64,000 nucleotides of DNA, from contig NZ_JBHTJT010000032.1 of the NCBI RefSeq assembly GCF_042676185.1, forward strand, positions 1 through 64,000. The letters run 5' to 3'. A program made the translations under genes and the position numbers. The notes beneath the pieces are model-generated. The model was not told the DNA's origin, made no database searches, and saw only the letters and a list, made by a program, of their open reading frames with translations. This DNA comes from Tropicimonas aquimaris (GTDB taxonomy: Bacteria; Pseudomonadota; Alphaproteobacteria; Rhodobacterales; Rhodobacteraceae). Shown piece by piece: positions 17,507 to 25,503 of the stretch. Numbering within the stretch: the first letter of the stretch is position 1; each line of letters begins with the position of its first letter.

Positions 17507-17518
17507 AACCGAAGCCAT

Positions 17519-17540
17519 ATGGCCGCGAGGAGGCGGCCAT
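17519..17540 (+). terminator. Hairpin between sulfatase and tctC
   Basis: ATGGCCGC-GAGGAG-GCGGCCAT is a perfect 8-bp stem with a 6-nt loop, followed by TTTCC. It could lower read-through from the sulfatase gene or protect the tctC transcript. It also makes the ATG at 17519 an unlikely start. Confidence 0.5.
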
Positions 17541-17557
17541 TTCCAACGGAGGAATCC

Positions 17558-18556
17558 ATAAAACCATTCGCCCACCTGAAATCGGCCGTGATCGCCGGCG
17601 CGGCGCTGGCCGCCCTGTCGATGCCCGCCAGCGCGGAATATCCGGAACGGAACATCCAGAACATCTTTCCCTGGGGACCTGGCTCGGCCATGGCGGTGAC
17701 CCAGATCATCTCCGAAGCGATGGCGCAGGAGCTTGGCGTGAACATCACCGTCGTCTCGACCCCCGGCGCCGCCGGCGTGAAAAGCTTCGAGACGGCGCTC
17801 GACAAACCCGCCGACGGCTACACCTTCATCGATGGCTGGGTGGCGCCCCTGGTGCTGCAGCCGCTGGTCGGCAATGCCGAATGGACGCACGAGGACTTCG
17901 TCCCCCTCTGGTCGGCCACGGCCGTTCCCTTCGCCATCGTGTCCCGCAAGGACGAGACGCGCTGGAGCGATTTCCCCTCCCTCATCGCCTACATGAAGGA
18001 GCATCCGGGCGAGCTGCGCTATTCCTCCGGCTCCATCGGCAACATCCCCCACATGGTGATGGCCAAGGTCATGCAGGCCAACGACGTCTACGCCCGCAAC
18101 ATCCCCTATCCGCAGGACGGCGATGCCTTCAAGGATCTGCGCGGCGGGCTGCTGGACTTCACCTTCAACAACCCGACCACCTACCGTTCGAATTCCGACG
18201 CTTTCCAGGTACTCGCGATCATGACCGAGAACGAGGCAGACAGGGAAATGTTCGACGGCGCTCCGCTGGTGGGTGACTTCGGCACCGACATGGGCCTCAC
18301 CGGCCTTTCGCCGACCGGCTGGCACTGGTACGTCGTGAAACCCGGCACGCCGGACGACGTGGTCGAGACGCTCCGCACCGCCATGAAGGCCGCGCTTGAC
18401 CGCGACGACATCCAGGAGAAGCTGAAGGCGACGGGCTTCGTGCCGACGATGTATTCGCCCGACCAGTACGACGAGATCGTGGGCACGGTCGGCGAGCAGC
18501 TGATCTCCGCCAAGGAGGCGATTGCCTGGGAAGCCGACAAGATCGCCGGCAAGTGA
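17558..18556 (+). CDS. tctC: Tripartite tricarboxylate transporter substrate-binding protein (TctC family)
   Basis: This is a periplasmic binding protein of the Bug/TctC family, about 332 residues. The signal peptide ends near MPASAEYP, and family motifs include NIQNIFPWGPGS and DKPADGYTF. The start is odd: the ribosome site GGAGGA (17548-17553) is placed correctly only for ATA at 17558, which opens a perfect signal peptide (KPFAHLKSAVIAGAALAALS). The only upstream ATG (17519) lies in a hairpin and adds an arginine-rich extension. Either AUA initiates or ATG has mutated. It works with TctB and TctA; the substrate is unknown, perhaps a carboxylic or sugar acid. Confidence 0.9.
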   Translation: MKPFAHLKSAVIAGAALAALSMPASAEYPERNIQNIFPWGPGSAMAVTQIISEAMAQELGVNITVVSTPGAAGVKSFETALDKPADGYTFIDGWVAPLVLQPLVGNAEWTHEDFVPLWSATAVPFAIVSRKDETRWSDFPSLIAYMKEHPGELRYSSGSIGNIPHMVMAKVMQANDVYARNIPYPQDGDAFKDLRGGLLDFTFNNPTTYRSNSDAFQVLAIMTENEADREMFDGAPLVGDFGTDMGLTGLSPTGWHWYVVKPGTPDDVVETLRTAMKAALDRDDIQEKLKATGFVPTMYSPDQYDEIVGTVGEQLISAKEAIAWEADKIAGK

Positions 18557-18585
18557 TCTGATTGGGAAAGCGGGAGGCGACGACG

Positions 18586-19122
18586 ATGGACAGGAAACCG
18601 AATGCCCTGGGCCACTGGCTCGTACTCGGCGCCATGTTCGGCATCGTCGCCCTCGTCTTCCAGCAGATCGCAACCTCGCTCACCGATCAGCGCGCCGCCT
18701 CCGGTGACGCGCTGTCCAACGCGGCCCTGTTTCCCCGCTGGGTCGCAATCACCATCGCGGGGCTCGGGCTGATCGTGGCCGGGCAGATGCTGATGGGCCG
18801 GTATCCGAAGGGCGAGAGCGCCGCGGAAGCCGAGGACGCCCCTCGCGAGCCGCGATCCCGCCTGCGCCTGCAGGAGATCGCCATCGCCGGGCTGACCCTG
18901 CTCTACCTCCTGATGCTGGAGCCGGTGGGCTTCCACCTCACCACGTTCCTTGTCATCGGCGCCATGTTCCTTGTGCTCGATGCCCGCCCGGTCTGGCGGG
19001 CAGTAGCCGCGAGCGCCGCGCTGACGCTCGCCGCCTCCTTCGTCTTCGAGGGGCTGCTCAAGGTGATCCTGCCGGTGGGCTTCCTCGGTTTCACCCCTCC
19101 CTACCACCTGCTGGGGCTCTGA
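18586..19122 (+). CDS. tctB: Tripartite tricarboxylate transporter small membrane subunit (TctB family)
   Basis: This is a 178-residue membrane protein with about four hydrophobic segments, as expected for TctB. I chose ATG 18586, eight bases after GGGAGG; TTG 18562 is an alternative. It has low sequence conservation in general, so the call rests on topology and its position between tctC and tctA, 1 bp from the latter. It forms the membrane complex with TctA. Confidence 0.88.
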   Translation: MDRKPNALGHWLVLGAMFGIVALVFQQIATSLTDQRAASGDALSNAALFPRWVAITIAGLGLIVAGQMLMGRYPKGESAAEAEDAPREPRSRLRLQEIAIAGLTLLYLLMLEPVGFHLTTFLVIGAMFLVLDARPVWRAVAASAALTLAASFVFEGLLKVILPVGFLGFTPPYHLLGL

Positions 19123-19123
19123 C

Positions 19124-20623
19124 ATGTTCGACCTGCTGATCTCCGGCGCCGGCCTGATCGCCTCGCCCCTCGTGATCATTCTCGTGGCGCTCGGCTGCAC
19201 CGGCGGGCTGCTCGTGGGTGCCCTGCCCGGGCTCGGGCCGCTCATGGGGATCATCCTGCTGCTGCCCGCCGCCTTTTACCTGCCGCCCGTCGCCGGGATG
19301 GGCATGCTGATCGCCATCTATGTCGGCGGCTCCTGCGGCGGCGCGATCTCCGCGATACTGCTGCGCATTCCCGGAACGCCGCTTGCCGCCGCCACCCTGC
19401 TCGACGGCTACCCGATGGCAAAGGCCGGACGTGCCGGGGATGCGATCGGCGTGGCCATCGCAGCCTCGGCCATCGGCGGCATGTTCGGCGGCATCATCCT
19501 GATCCTCTTCGCCCCGGTGCTGGCCCAGGTCGCGGTCAACTTCGGCCCGCCGGAATACTTCGCACTTGCCGTCACGGGCCTCATGTCCATCGCCGTCGTC
19601 TCCTCCGAGAGCACGGTGAAGGGTCTGATGACCGGCTGCCTCGGCATCCTGATCGCTGCGGTCGGCACGGATTCGATGTCGAACGCGATGCGCTTCACCT
19701 TCGACAACCACAACCTGTTCGGTGGCATTCACATCGTGGCGGTGGTGGTCGGGCTCTTCGCCCTTTCCGAGGCCGCGTTCCAGATCGAGGAAGGCAAGCT
19801 CGACGCCCGCCCGGACGTGCTGAACGTGAAGGTCTCCTTCCGCTCTCTGTTCCTGACCCTGCGCCACCGCTGGAACCTGCTGCGCTCCTCGACCATCGGC
19901 ACCTTCTTCGGCGCCCTGCCGGGGGCCTCCGGCATCATCGCCTCCTTCACCGCCTATGCCATCGCCAAGGCGCAGGCCCGGCCGGAAGAGAACTACGGCA
20001 AGGGCGCCGTCGGCGGGGTGGTGGCCACGGAATCGGCCAATAACGCCTGCTGCGGCGGTGCGCTGATCCCGACGCTCGCGCTCGCCATTCCCGGAGACGC
20101 CGCCTGCGCGGTGCTCATGGGGGCGCTCCTGCTGCTCGGCCTGCAGCCCGGACCGCAGCTTTTCACGTTCTCCGGCGACATCGTGGGCGGCGTCTTCCTC
20201 GCCTACCTGCTGGCGAACGTATTCCTCTTCGTGCTCGGCATCCTGCTAACGCCGGTCTTCGTCTCGGTGCTGAAGCTGCGCAAGCAGTACCTCGTGCCGA
20301 GCGTCCTGCTGCTGTCGATGATCGGCGTCTATGCGATCCAGTCCTCGGTCTACGACCTCTGGTTCGCCTTCATCTTCGGGATCGTCGGCTACGTGCTGCG
20401 CAAGTTCGACTATCCGCTGTCGCCGATCGTGATCGGGATCATCCTCGGACCGATCGCCGAGGGAAACCTGCGCCGCTCGCTGCTTCTGAGCCAGGACGGG
20501 CTGTCGATCTTTGCCGAAAGGCCCATCGCGCTGACCATCCTCGCCATCGACCTGCTGGTCATCCTTTGGGTGCTCCTGCCGCGCCGCGTGAAGGGCCGCC
20601 TGGTGCCTTCCCGCGCCGGGTGA
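19124..20623 (+). CDS. tctA: Tripartite tricarboxylate transporter large membrane subunit (TctA family)
   Basis: This 499-residue polytopic protein has the TctA motif GLLVGALPGLGPLMGIILLLP near residue 27 and the repeated motif FFGALPGASGIIASFTAYAI near residue 265. About 12 hydrophobic segments are visible. It is the channel-forming subunit of the solute-binding-protein-dependent tricarboxylate-type importer. It follows tctB by 1 bp and precedes a lactonase gene by 6 bp, which suggests that a sugar acid or its lactone is the imported substrate. Confidence 0.93.
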   Translation: MFDLLISGAGLIASPLVIILVALGCTGGLLVGALPGLGPLMGIILLLPAAFYLPPVAGMGMLIAIYVGGSCGGAISAILLRIPGTPLAAATLLDGYPMAKAGRAGDAIGVAIAASAIGGMFGGIILILFAPVLAQVAVNFGPPEYFALAVTGLMSIAVVSSESTVKGLMTGCLGILIAAVGTDSMSNAMRFTFDNHNLFGGIHIVAVVVGLFALSEAAFQIEEGKLDARPDVLNVKVSFRSLFLTLRHRWNLLRSSTIGTFFGALPGASGIIASFTAYAIAKAQARPEENYGKGAVGGVVATESANNACCGGALIPTLALAIPGDAACAVLMGALLLLGLQPGPQLFTFSGDIVGGVFLAYLLANVFLFVLGILLTPVFVSVLKLRKQYLVPSVLLLSMIGVYAIQSSVYDLWFAFIFGIVGYVLRKFDYPLSPIVIGIILGPIAEGNLRRSLLLSQDGLSIFAERPIALTILAIDLLVILWVLLPRRVKGRLVPSRAG

Positions 20624-20629
20624 TCCGCC

Positions 20630-21517
20630 ATGCTTCAGAAGGCAGACACTGGGTTCAGGCGCCTTGCCCAGCCGATGGCGATCACCGGCAAGTCGCCGCT
20701 CTGGGACGAGACGCGCGGCTGCCTCTGGTGGATCGACATACAGGCGCAGCGCCTTCTGAGAACGCTCGAGACCGGCGAGACGACCGCCATCGCGGTGCCC
20801 TCCCAGCCGGGTTTCGTGGCACTGGCCGACAGTGGCCGGCTGGTGCTCGGGCTGGAGAACGGGCTCTGGACCTACGCGCCCGAAAGCGCCGCCTGGGAGC
20901 AGGTCAGCGAAACGGAGGCCGACCGGCCCACGGTGCGCCTCAACGACGGCAAGCCGGATTCGCGCGGGCGCCTCTGGTTCGGCTCGATGGACATGACCCA
21001 CACCGGCAAGGCCATCGGCCGCCTCTACCGGCGCGATCCTGGCGGCGAGGTCACGGCGATGCGCGAGGGGGTCGCGATCCCCAACGCGATCGTGCCTTGC
21101 GGCAACGGCCGCTCGCTGCTCTTCACCGACACGGCGCGCCGGCGCATCGAGCTGATCGACACCGATCCGCGCAGCGGCGACATCACCGGCACGCGGGAGA
21201 TCCTGCGCCTCCCGGACGGGAGCAACCCCGACGGCGCCTGCATGGATGCCGACGGCAATTTCTGGGTGGCCATCGTCGGCCCCGGCGAGGTCCTCCGCAT
21301 CAGCCCCTCCGGCCGCTGCCTGCAACGGCTCCGGACGCCGGTCATGCGGCCGACGTCGGTCGTCATCGGCGGGTCGGACGACCGGACCCTGTTCGTCACG
21401 GATCAGCGCCGGTTCCTGCGGCCGTCGGAGCTTGCCATGCATCCCGGAGCCGGCGCGCTGCACGCCATGCCGCTCGACGTCCGGGCGAGCCCGGTGCACC
21501 GCGTCGGTGGATTGTAG
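20630..21517 (+). CDS. SMP-30/gluconolactonase family lactonase
   Basis: This 295-residue six-bladed beta-propeller family member has GKSPLWDETRGCLWWIDI at the N-terminus (metal-binding Glu region is SPLWDE), RLNDGKPDSRGRLWFGSMD and PDGACMDADGNFWVA. These match the metal-ligand and active-site regions of sugar-lactone hydrolases. It would open a sugar lactone made by an oxidoreductase. It is the last gene of the sulfatase-tct group, 6 bp after tctA. The natural lactone is unknown. Confidence 0.88.
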   Translation: MLQKADTGFRRLAQPMAITGKSPLWDETRGCLWWIDIQAQRLLRTLETGETTAIAVPSQPGFVALADSGRLVLGLENGLWTYAPESAAWEQVSETEADRPTVRLNDGKPDSRGRLWFGSMDMTHTGKAIGRLYRRDPGGEVTAMREGVAIPNAIVPCGNGRSLLFTDTARRRIELIDTDPRSGDITGTREILRLPDGSNPDGACMDADGNFWVAIVGPGEVLRISPSGRCLQRLRTPVMRPTSVVIGGSDDRTLFVTDQRRFLRPSELAMHPGAGALHAMPLDVRASPVHRVGGL

Positions 21518-21530
21518 GGCATCCCGGGGC

Positions 21531-22553
21531 TCAGCCGACTGGGGCCTGCTCCATGTCGGGTTCGACCGGATCGGGCCCGACCATCCAGTTTCGGAACGCT
21601 TCCACCTCCTTACGCTCCCTCAGCCCTTCGCGCGCCACCAGAAAATAGGCCTCGCGGATCGGCAGGCGGTATTCGAAGGGCGAGACGAGGAGGCCACGAT
21701 CCAGGAACGACTGTGAAAAGCTCTCATGGATCAGCGCCGCCCCGAACCCCGCCGAGATTGTCTGCAGCGCGATCAGGGAGGAGTCGGCCGTGATCCAGAC
21801 TGGCGGCGCCGGCAACTCCAGCCCGAAATGATCCGACAGCCGGCCCCATTCGACCTCTGACCCCAAAACCGGCACGACGCCCGCGCCCAGCAGGTCGTGG
21901 ATCCGCGGCGGCTCGCCAAAGGCGCGCGCATGGTCTGGGTGGCAGACCACGGTGGCGAACTCGTGCCCGAGTTGCCAGATGTCGCGCTCGTCCCAATGCC
22001 CGGTGCCGTAACGGATATCGAGATCGATCGACTCGTTGTCCATCCGGTCCGACCAGACCGCTGTCGACAGCTGGATCTCGATCTCCGGATGCAGGTCGTG
22101 GAACGCCTTGAGCCGGGGCGCGAGGATCAGCGTCGCATAGCTGATCGAGGCGCGCACCCGCAGCTTGCGCTTGCGGCGCACGGTGAAGAGCCCCTCGGTC
22201 GCCTCCTGGATCTCGCTGAAGGACTTGCGGATCGGCAGCGCGTAGGCCTGCCCCATGTCGGTCAGCTCAACGCCGCGCGGAAGGCGCCGGAACAGCTGGA
22301 TCCCGAGGTGCTGTTCCAGCAGGCGGATCTGCTGGCTCACCGCCGCGGGCGTCAGGTTCAGTTCGGCCGCAGCGTCGGAAAAACTGCTGTGACGCGCAGC
22401 GGCCTCGAAGGCCCTCAACCATATGACATGTGGAATCCGGATGGGGCACCTGTGAATAGTCGCCCGGGCCGGGGCGGTGTCGCGCGTTGCGGAAGGATGT
22501 GCAGTAAACCCCGCCGCATCAAGCCCCGGCAGCGTTAAAATGAACCGCCCCAT
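21531..22553 (-). CDS. LysR-family regulator, GcvA-like
   Basis: The helix-turn-helix region reads LRAFEAAARHSSFSDAAAEL, then NLTPAAVSQQIRLLEQHLGI, followed by an effector domain with GHWDERDIW. The GcvA-like subgroup often controls neighbouring catabolic or beta-lactamase genes. The start is uncertain: homologues begin only a few residues before LRAFEAAARH, but no ATG or GTG is in frame there. ATG 22553 is the nearest; it gives an unusual extension of about 45 residues. It is convergent with the lactonase gene and divergent from the GMC oxidoreductase, which it likely controls. Confidence 0.85.
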   Translation of the reverse strand: MGRFILTLPGLDAAGFTAHPSATRDTAPARATIHRCPIRIPHVIWLRAFEAAARHSSFSDAAAELNLTPAAVSQQIRLLEQHLGIQLFRRLPRGVELTDMGQAYALPIRKSFSEIQEATEGLFTVRRKRKLRVRASISYATLILAPRLKAFHDLHPEIEIQLSTAVWSDRMDNESIDLDIRYGTGHWDERDIWQLGHEFATVVCHPDHARAFGEPPRIHDLLGAGVVPVLGSEVEWGRLSDHFGLELPAPPVWITADSSLIALQTISAGFGAALIHESFSQSFLDRGLLVSPFEYRLPIREAYFLVAREGLRERKEVEAFRNWMVGPDPVEPDMEQAPVG

Positions 22554-22629
22554 AGCCGCAACAGCGGTTGTTTGAAGCTGCGCGGCCGTTGCGGTGTCAT
22601 CCACCGGCTAGAACGGGGCCAGCACCGGC

Positions 22630-24288
22630 ATGGACGGATCGATCTTCGACTACATCATCGTTGGGGCGGGCTCTGCGGGCTGCGCCCTCGCCGAAGGCCT
22701 GACCCGCGACGGCCGGAACAGCGTGCTGCTGATCGAGGCCGGGGGATCGGACAGGAAGTTCTGGATCAAGGTGCCGATCGGCTATGGCGTCAACTTCGCC
22801 AACCCGCGGCTCAACTGGGGCTACCATGCCGAGCCGGACCCGGCGCTGAACGGCCGCGTGGTCTACTGGCCGCGCGGCCGTGTCATCGGCGGGTCGAGCT
22901 CGATCAACGCCATGGCCTATGTCCGGGGCCTGCCGCAGGATTTCGACGACTGGGTGTCGCAAGGCGCCGAAGGATGGTCCTGGGAGGCCGTGCGCCCGGC
23001 CTTCGAACAAATGGAGCGCCATCTCGAACGCGACGCGGAGGGCCGGCCGCGTCAACGCTGGGACGGGCCGCTCTGGGTCAGCGACCTCAGCGACCAGATG
23101 AACCCGTTCTCGCGGCGGTTCCTCGCCGCCGCAGGAGAATGCGGCTGGGCGCAATGCGAGGATTTGAGCGCCGCGACCGCGGAAGGCGTCGGCTATTACC
23201 GCAGCACCGTGCGGAACGGCCTGCGCTGTTCGTCGGCCGACGCCTTCCTTGCCCCGGCGCGCCGCCGGGCGAACCTGAAGGTCGTCTCGCAGGCAGTGGT
23301 CGAGCGCATCACCTTCGAAGGACGCCGCGCCACCGGCGTGGCCCTGCGCCTCCAAGACGCGCGCCTCAGCGTCCGGGCCGGGCGCGAGGTGATCCTGAGC
23401 GCCGGGTCGGTAAATTCGCCGAAGTTGCTGCAGCTTTCCGGGATCGGGCCGGCCGAACTGCTGAAATCGCACGGGATCGCACCGCGCCAGGACCTGAGCG
23501 AGGTCGGGCGCGGATTGCAGGACCATCTGGCAATCTCGCATCTCTTCCGGGCCACCGCACCCACGCTGAACAACGTGCTCGGACGCGTGGCGCCGCGGCT
23601 TTGGGCCGGGATGCGCTATCTCTCCACGCGGCGTGGGCCGCTCGGCGTGCCGGTCAACCAGGTCGGCGGCTTCCTGCGCTCCGATCCCGGGCAGCCGGTG
23701 CCCGACCTGCAGATCTATTGCAACCCGCTGTCCTACTGGTCCTCGCCCGCCGGCAGGCCGGTGCTCGACCGCGAGCCGGGCTTCCTGCTCAGCGCACAGC
23801 TCTGCCGGCCGGACAGCCGGGGTGAGATCGTCCTCCGCTCCGCGAACCCCGAGGATGCCCCGGTGATCCGCGCCAACTCGCTCGCCACGGAGCACGACCG
23901 CGACGGCGCCCGCCGGTGCCTGCGGATCATCGACCGGCTCGCCGCCGCGCCCTCGCTGGCCGGGGTGGTTCGCGAGCGGCTGGTGCCGGAACCGGCCATG
24001 ACCGACCCGGAGGAGCTGATGAACGATTACCGCGCACGGGCCTCCACCGTATTTCACCCGACGTCGACCTGCCGGATGGGGAGCGGGCCCCGCACCTCGG
24101 TGCTCGACCCGCGGCTGCGGGTCCACGGCATCGGCGGGCTGCGGGTCGTCGACAGCTCCGCCTTTCCGTCCGTCACATCGGGGAATACCAATGCACCGAC
24201 GATGATGCTTGCGACACGGGCGGCGGAGATGATCCTCGAGGATGCCGCGACGGGTCGCCAGGAACGGGAGCTTGCCCATGCGACTTGA
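22630..24288 (+). CDS. GMC-family FAD-dependent oxidoreductase
   Basis: This 552-residue flavoprotein has the N-terminal dinucleotide motif IIVGAGSAGCALAEGL with EAGG at the next strand, GMC signature 1 PRGRVIGGSSSINAMAY, signature 2 ILSAGSVNSPKLLQLSGIGP, and the C-terminal catalytic region FHPTSTCRMGSGP. It oxidises a primary alcohol, possibly choline-like or sugar-like, to an aldehyde. It overlaps the next gene by 11 bp and an aldehyde dehydrogenase follows, so an alcohol to aldehyde to acid route is likely. Confidence 0.92.
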   Translation: MDGSIFDYIIVGAGSAGCALAEGLTRDGRNSVLLIEAGGSDRKFWIKVPIGYGVNFANPRLNWGYHAEPDPALNGRVVYWPRGRVIGGSSSINAMAYVRGLPQDFDDWVSQGAEGWSWEAVRPAFEQMERHLERDAEGRPRQRWDGPLWVSDLSDQMNPFSRRFLAAAGECGWAQCEDLSAATAEGVGYYRSTVRNGLRCSSADAFLAPARRRANLKVVSQAVVERITFEGRRATGVALRLQDARLSVRAGREVILSAGSVNSPKLLQLSGIGPAELLKSHGIAPRQDLSEVGRGLQDHLAISHLFRATAPTLNNVLGRVAPRLWAGMRYLSTRRGPLGVPVNQVGGFLRSDPGQPVPDLQIYCNPLSYWSSPAGRPVLDREPGFLLSAQLCRPDSRGEIVLRSANPEDAPVIRANSLATEHDRDGARRCLRIIDRLAAAPSLAGVVRERLVPEPAMTDPEELMNDYRARASTVFHPTSTCRMGSGPRTSVLDPRLRVHGIGGLRVVDSSAFPSVTSGNTNAPTMMLATRAAEMILEDAATGRQERELAHAT

Positions 24289-25486
24289 AAAGATCGAAAC
24301 CTTCATCTTCGGCAACCCGCCACCGCGCCACGGCGGACGCTACTTCATCTTCGTGCGGCTCACCACGTCCTGCGGGATCTCCGGGGTCGGCGAGATCTAC
24401 AATGCTACCTTCGGCCCGGAGCTTTGCGCCGCGATGGCCGTGGAGATGTTCGAACGCCAGTTCGAGGGGGCGGACCCGCACCATATCGAGCGGCTCTGGC
24501 GGCAATGCCACAGTGCGGGCTTCACCCAGCGGCCGGACGTGACGGTGATGGGCGTGCTGAGCGGGCTGGAAATGGCCTGCTGGGACATCGTCGGCAAGGC
24601 GGCGGACCAGCCGGTCTACCAGCTTCTGGGCGGCAAGGTGAACGAGCGCCTTCGCAGCTACACCTATCTCTATCCGACCGAAGGCGACGTCTATCCGGAC
24701 CCGGGCTCGCCCAGCGTCTACGACGATCCGGACCTCGCCGCCGAGGTGGCCGTGCAGATGGTCGACAAGGGCTTTACCGCGATCAAGTTCGATCCGGCCG
24801 GCCCCTACACGATCTACGACGGCCACCAGCCCCGGCTGGAGGACCTGACCCGCTCGGAGATGTTCTGCAAGCGGATCCGCGAGGCGGTGGGTGACCGGGC
24901 CGACCTGCTCTTCGGCACCCATGGGCAGTTCACCGTTTCCGGCGCCAAGCGTATGGCGCGGCGGCTGGAAGCCTACGATCCGCTGTGGTTCGAGGAGCCG
25001 ACCACCCCCGAGAACGCCGGCGACATGGCCGAGATCGCGCGCTTCACCTCGATCCCGGTGGCCGCCGGCGAGCGGCTCTGTACCAAGCACGAATTCGCCC
25101 GCCTGCTGGAGGCCGGTGCCGCCTCGATCCTGCAGATGAACCTCGGCCGCGTAGGCGGCATCCTCGAGGCCAAGAAGATCGCCGCAATAGCCGAGACCCG
25201 TCAGGCCCAGATCGCGCCGCATCTCTACTGTGGCCCGGTGGTGGCCGCCGCGAACATCCAGCTTGCCACCTGCAGCCCGAACTTCCTGATCCTCGAAAGC
25301 ATCGGGACCTTCGACGGCCCCTACATGACGCCCCTCAGGACGGAAATCGCCTGGGAGGACGGCTACGTCCTGCCCCCCACCGCGCCGGGACTTGGCGTCG
25401 AGCTCGACGATGCCGCGATCGCGGCGTCACCCTACACCGGCCGGGAACTGCACCTCGACATGGCCCGCGACCCGGTCGTTCCCTGA
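24278..25486 (+). CDS. Mandelate racemase/muconate lactonizing enzyme family protein (enolase superfamily)
   Basis: This 402-residue enzyme has the capping domain first, then the barrel with metal-site regions LLFGTHGQFT, WFEEPTTPEN and AAGERLCTKHEF, and LYCGPVVAAANIQLATCSPN near the end. The second-strand motif reads IKFD instead of the usual KxK, and the first metal-ligand region is GTHG instead of DxN, so the catalytic set is not the standard racemase one. It is likely an acid-sugar dehydratase or cycloisomerase. ATG 24278 was chosen since it overlaps the upstream stop and starts the family N-terminus MRLEKIETF. Confidence 0.88.
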   Translation: MRLEKIETFIFGNPPPRHGGRYFIFVRLTTSCGISGVGEIYNATFGPELCAAMAVEMFERQFEGADPHHIERLWRQCHSAGFTQRPDVTVMGVLSGLEMACWDIVGKAADQPVYQLLGGKVNERLRSYTYLYPTEGDVYPDPGSPSVYDDPDLAAEVAVQMVDKGFTAIKFDPAGPYTIYDGHQPRLEDLTRSEMFCKRIREAVGDRADLLFGTHGQFTVSGAKRMARRLEAYDPLWFEEPTTPENAGDMAEIARFTSIPVAAGERLCTKHEFARLLEAGAASILQMNLGRVGGILEAKKIAAIAETRQAQIAPHLYCGPVVAAANIQLATCSPNFLILESIGTFDGPYMTPLRTEIAWEDGYVLPPTAPGLGVELDDAAIAASPYTGRELHLDMARDPVVP

Positions 25487-25503
25487 GACCCGAAAGGACA
25501 GAC

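Noticed and set aside
16061..18673. 870-codon minus-strand frame
   Set aside because: It is antisense to the sulfatase and tctC genes, which have clear domains, and itself shows no recognisable domain.
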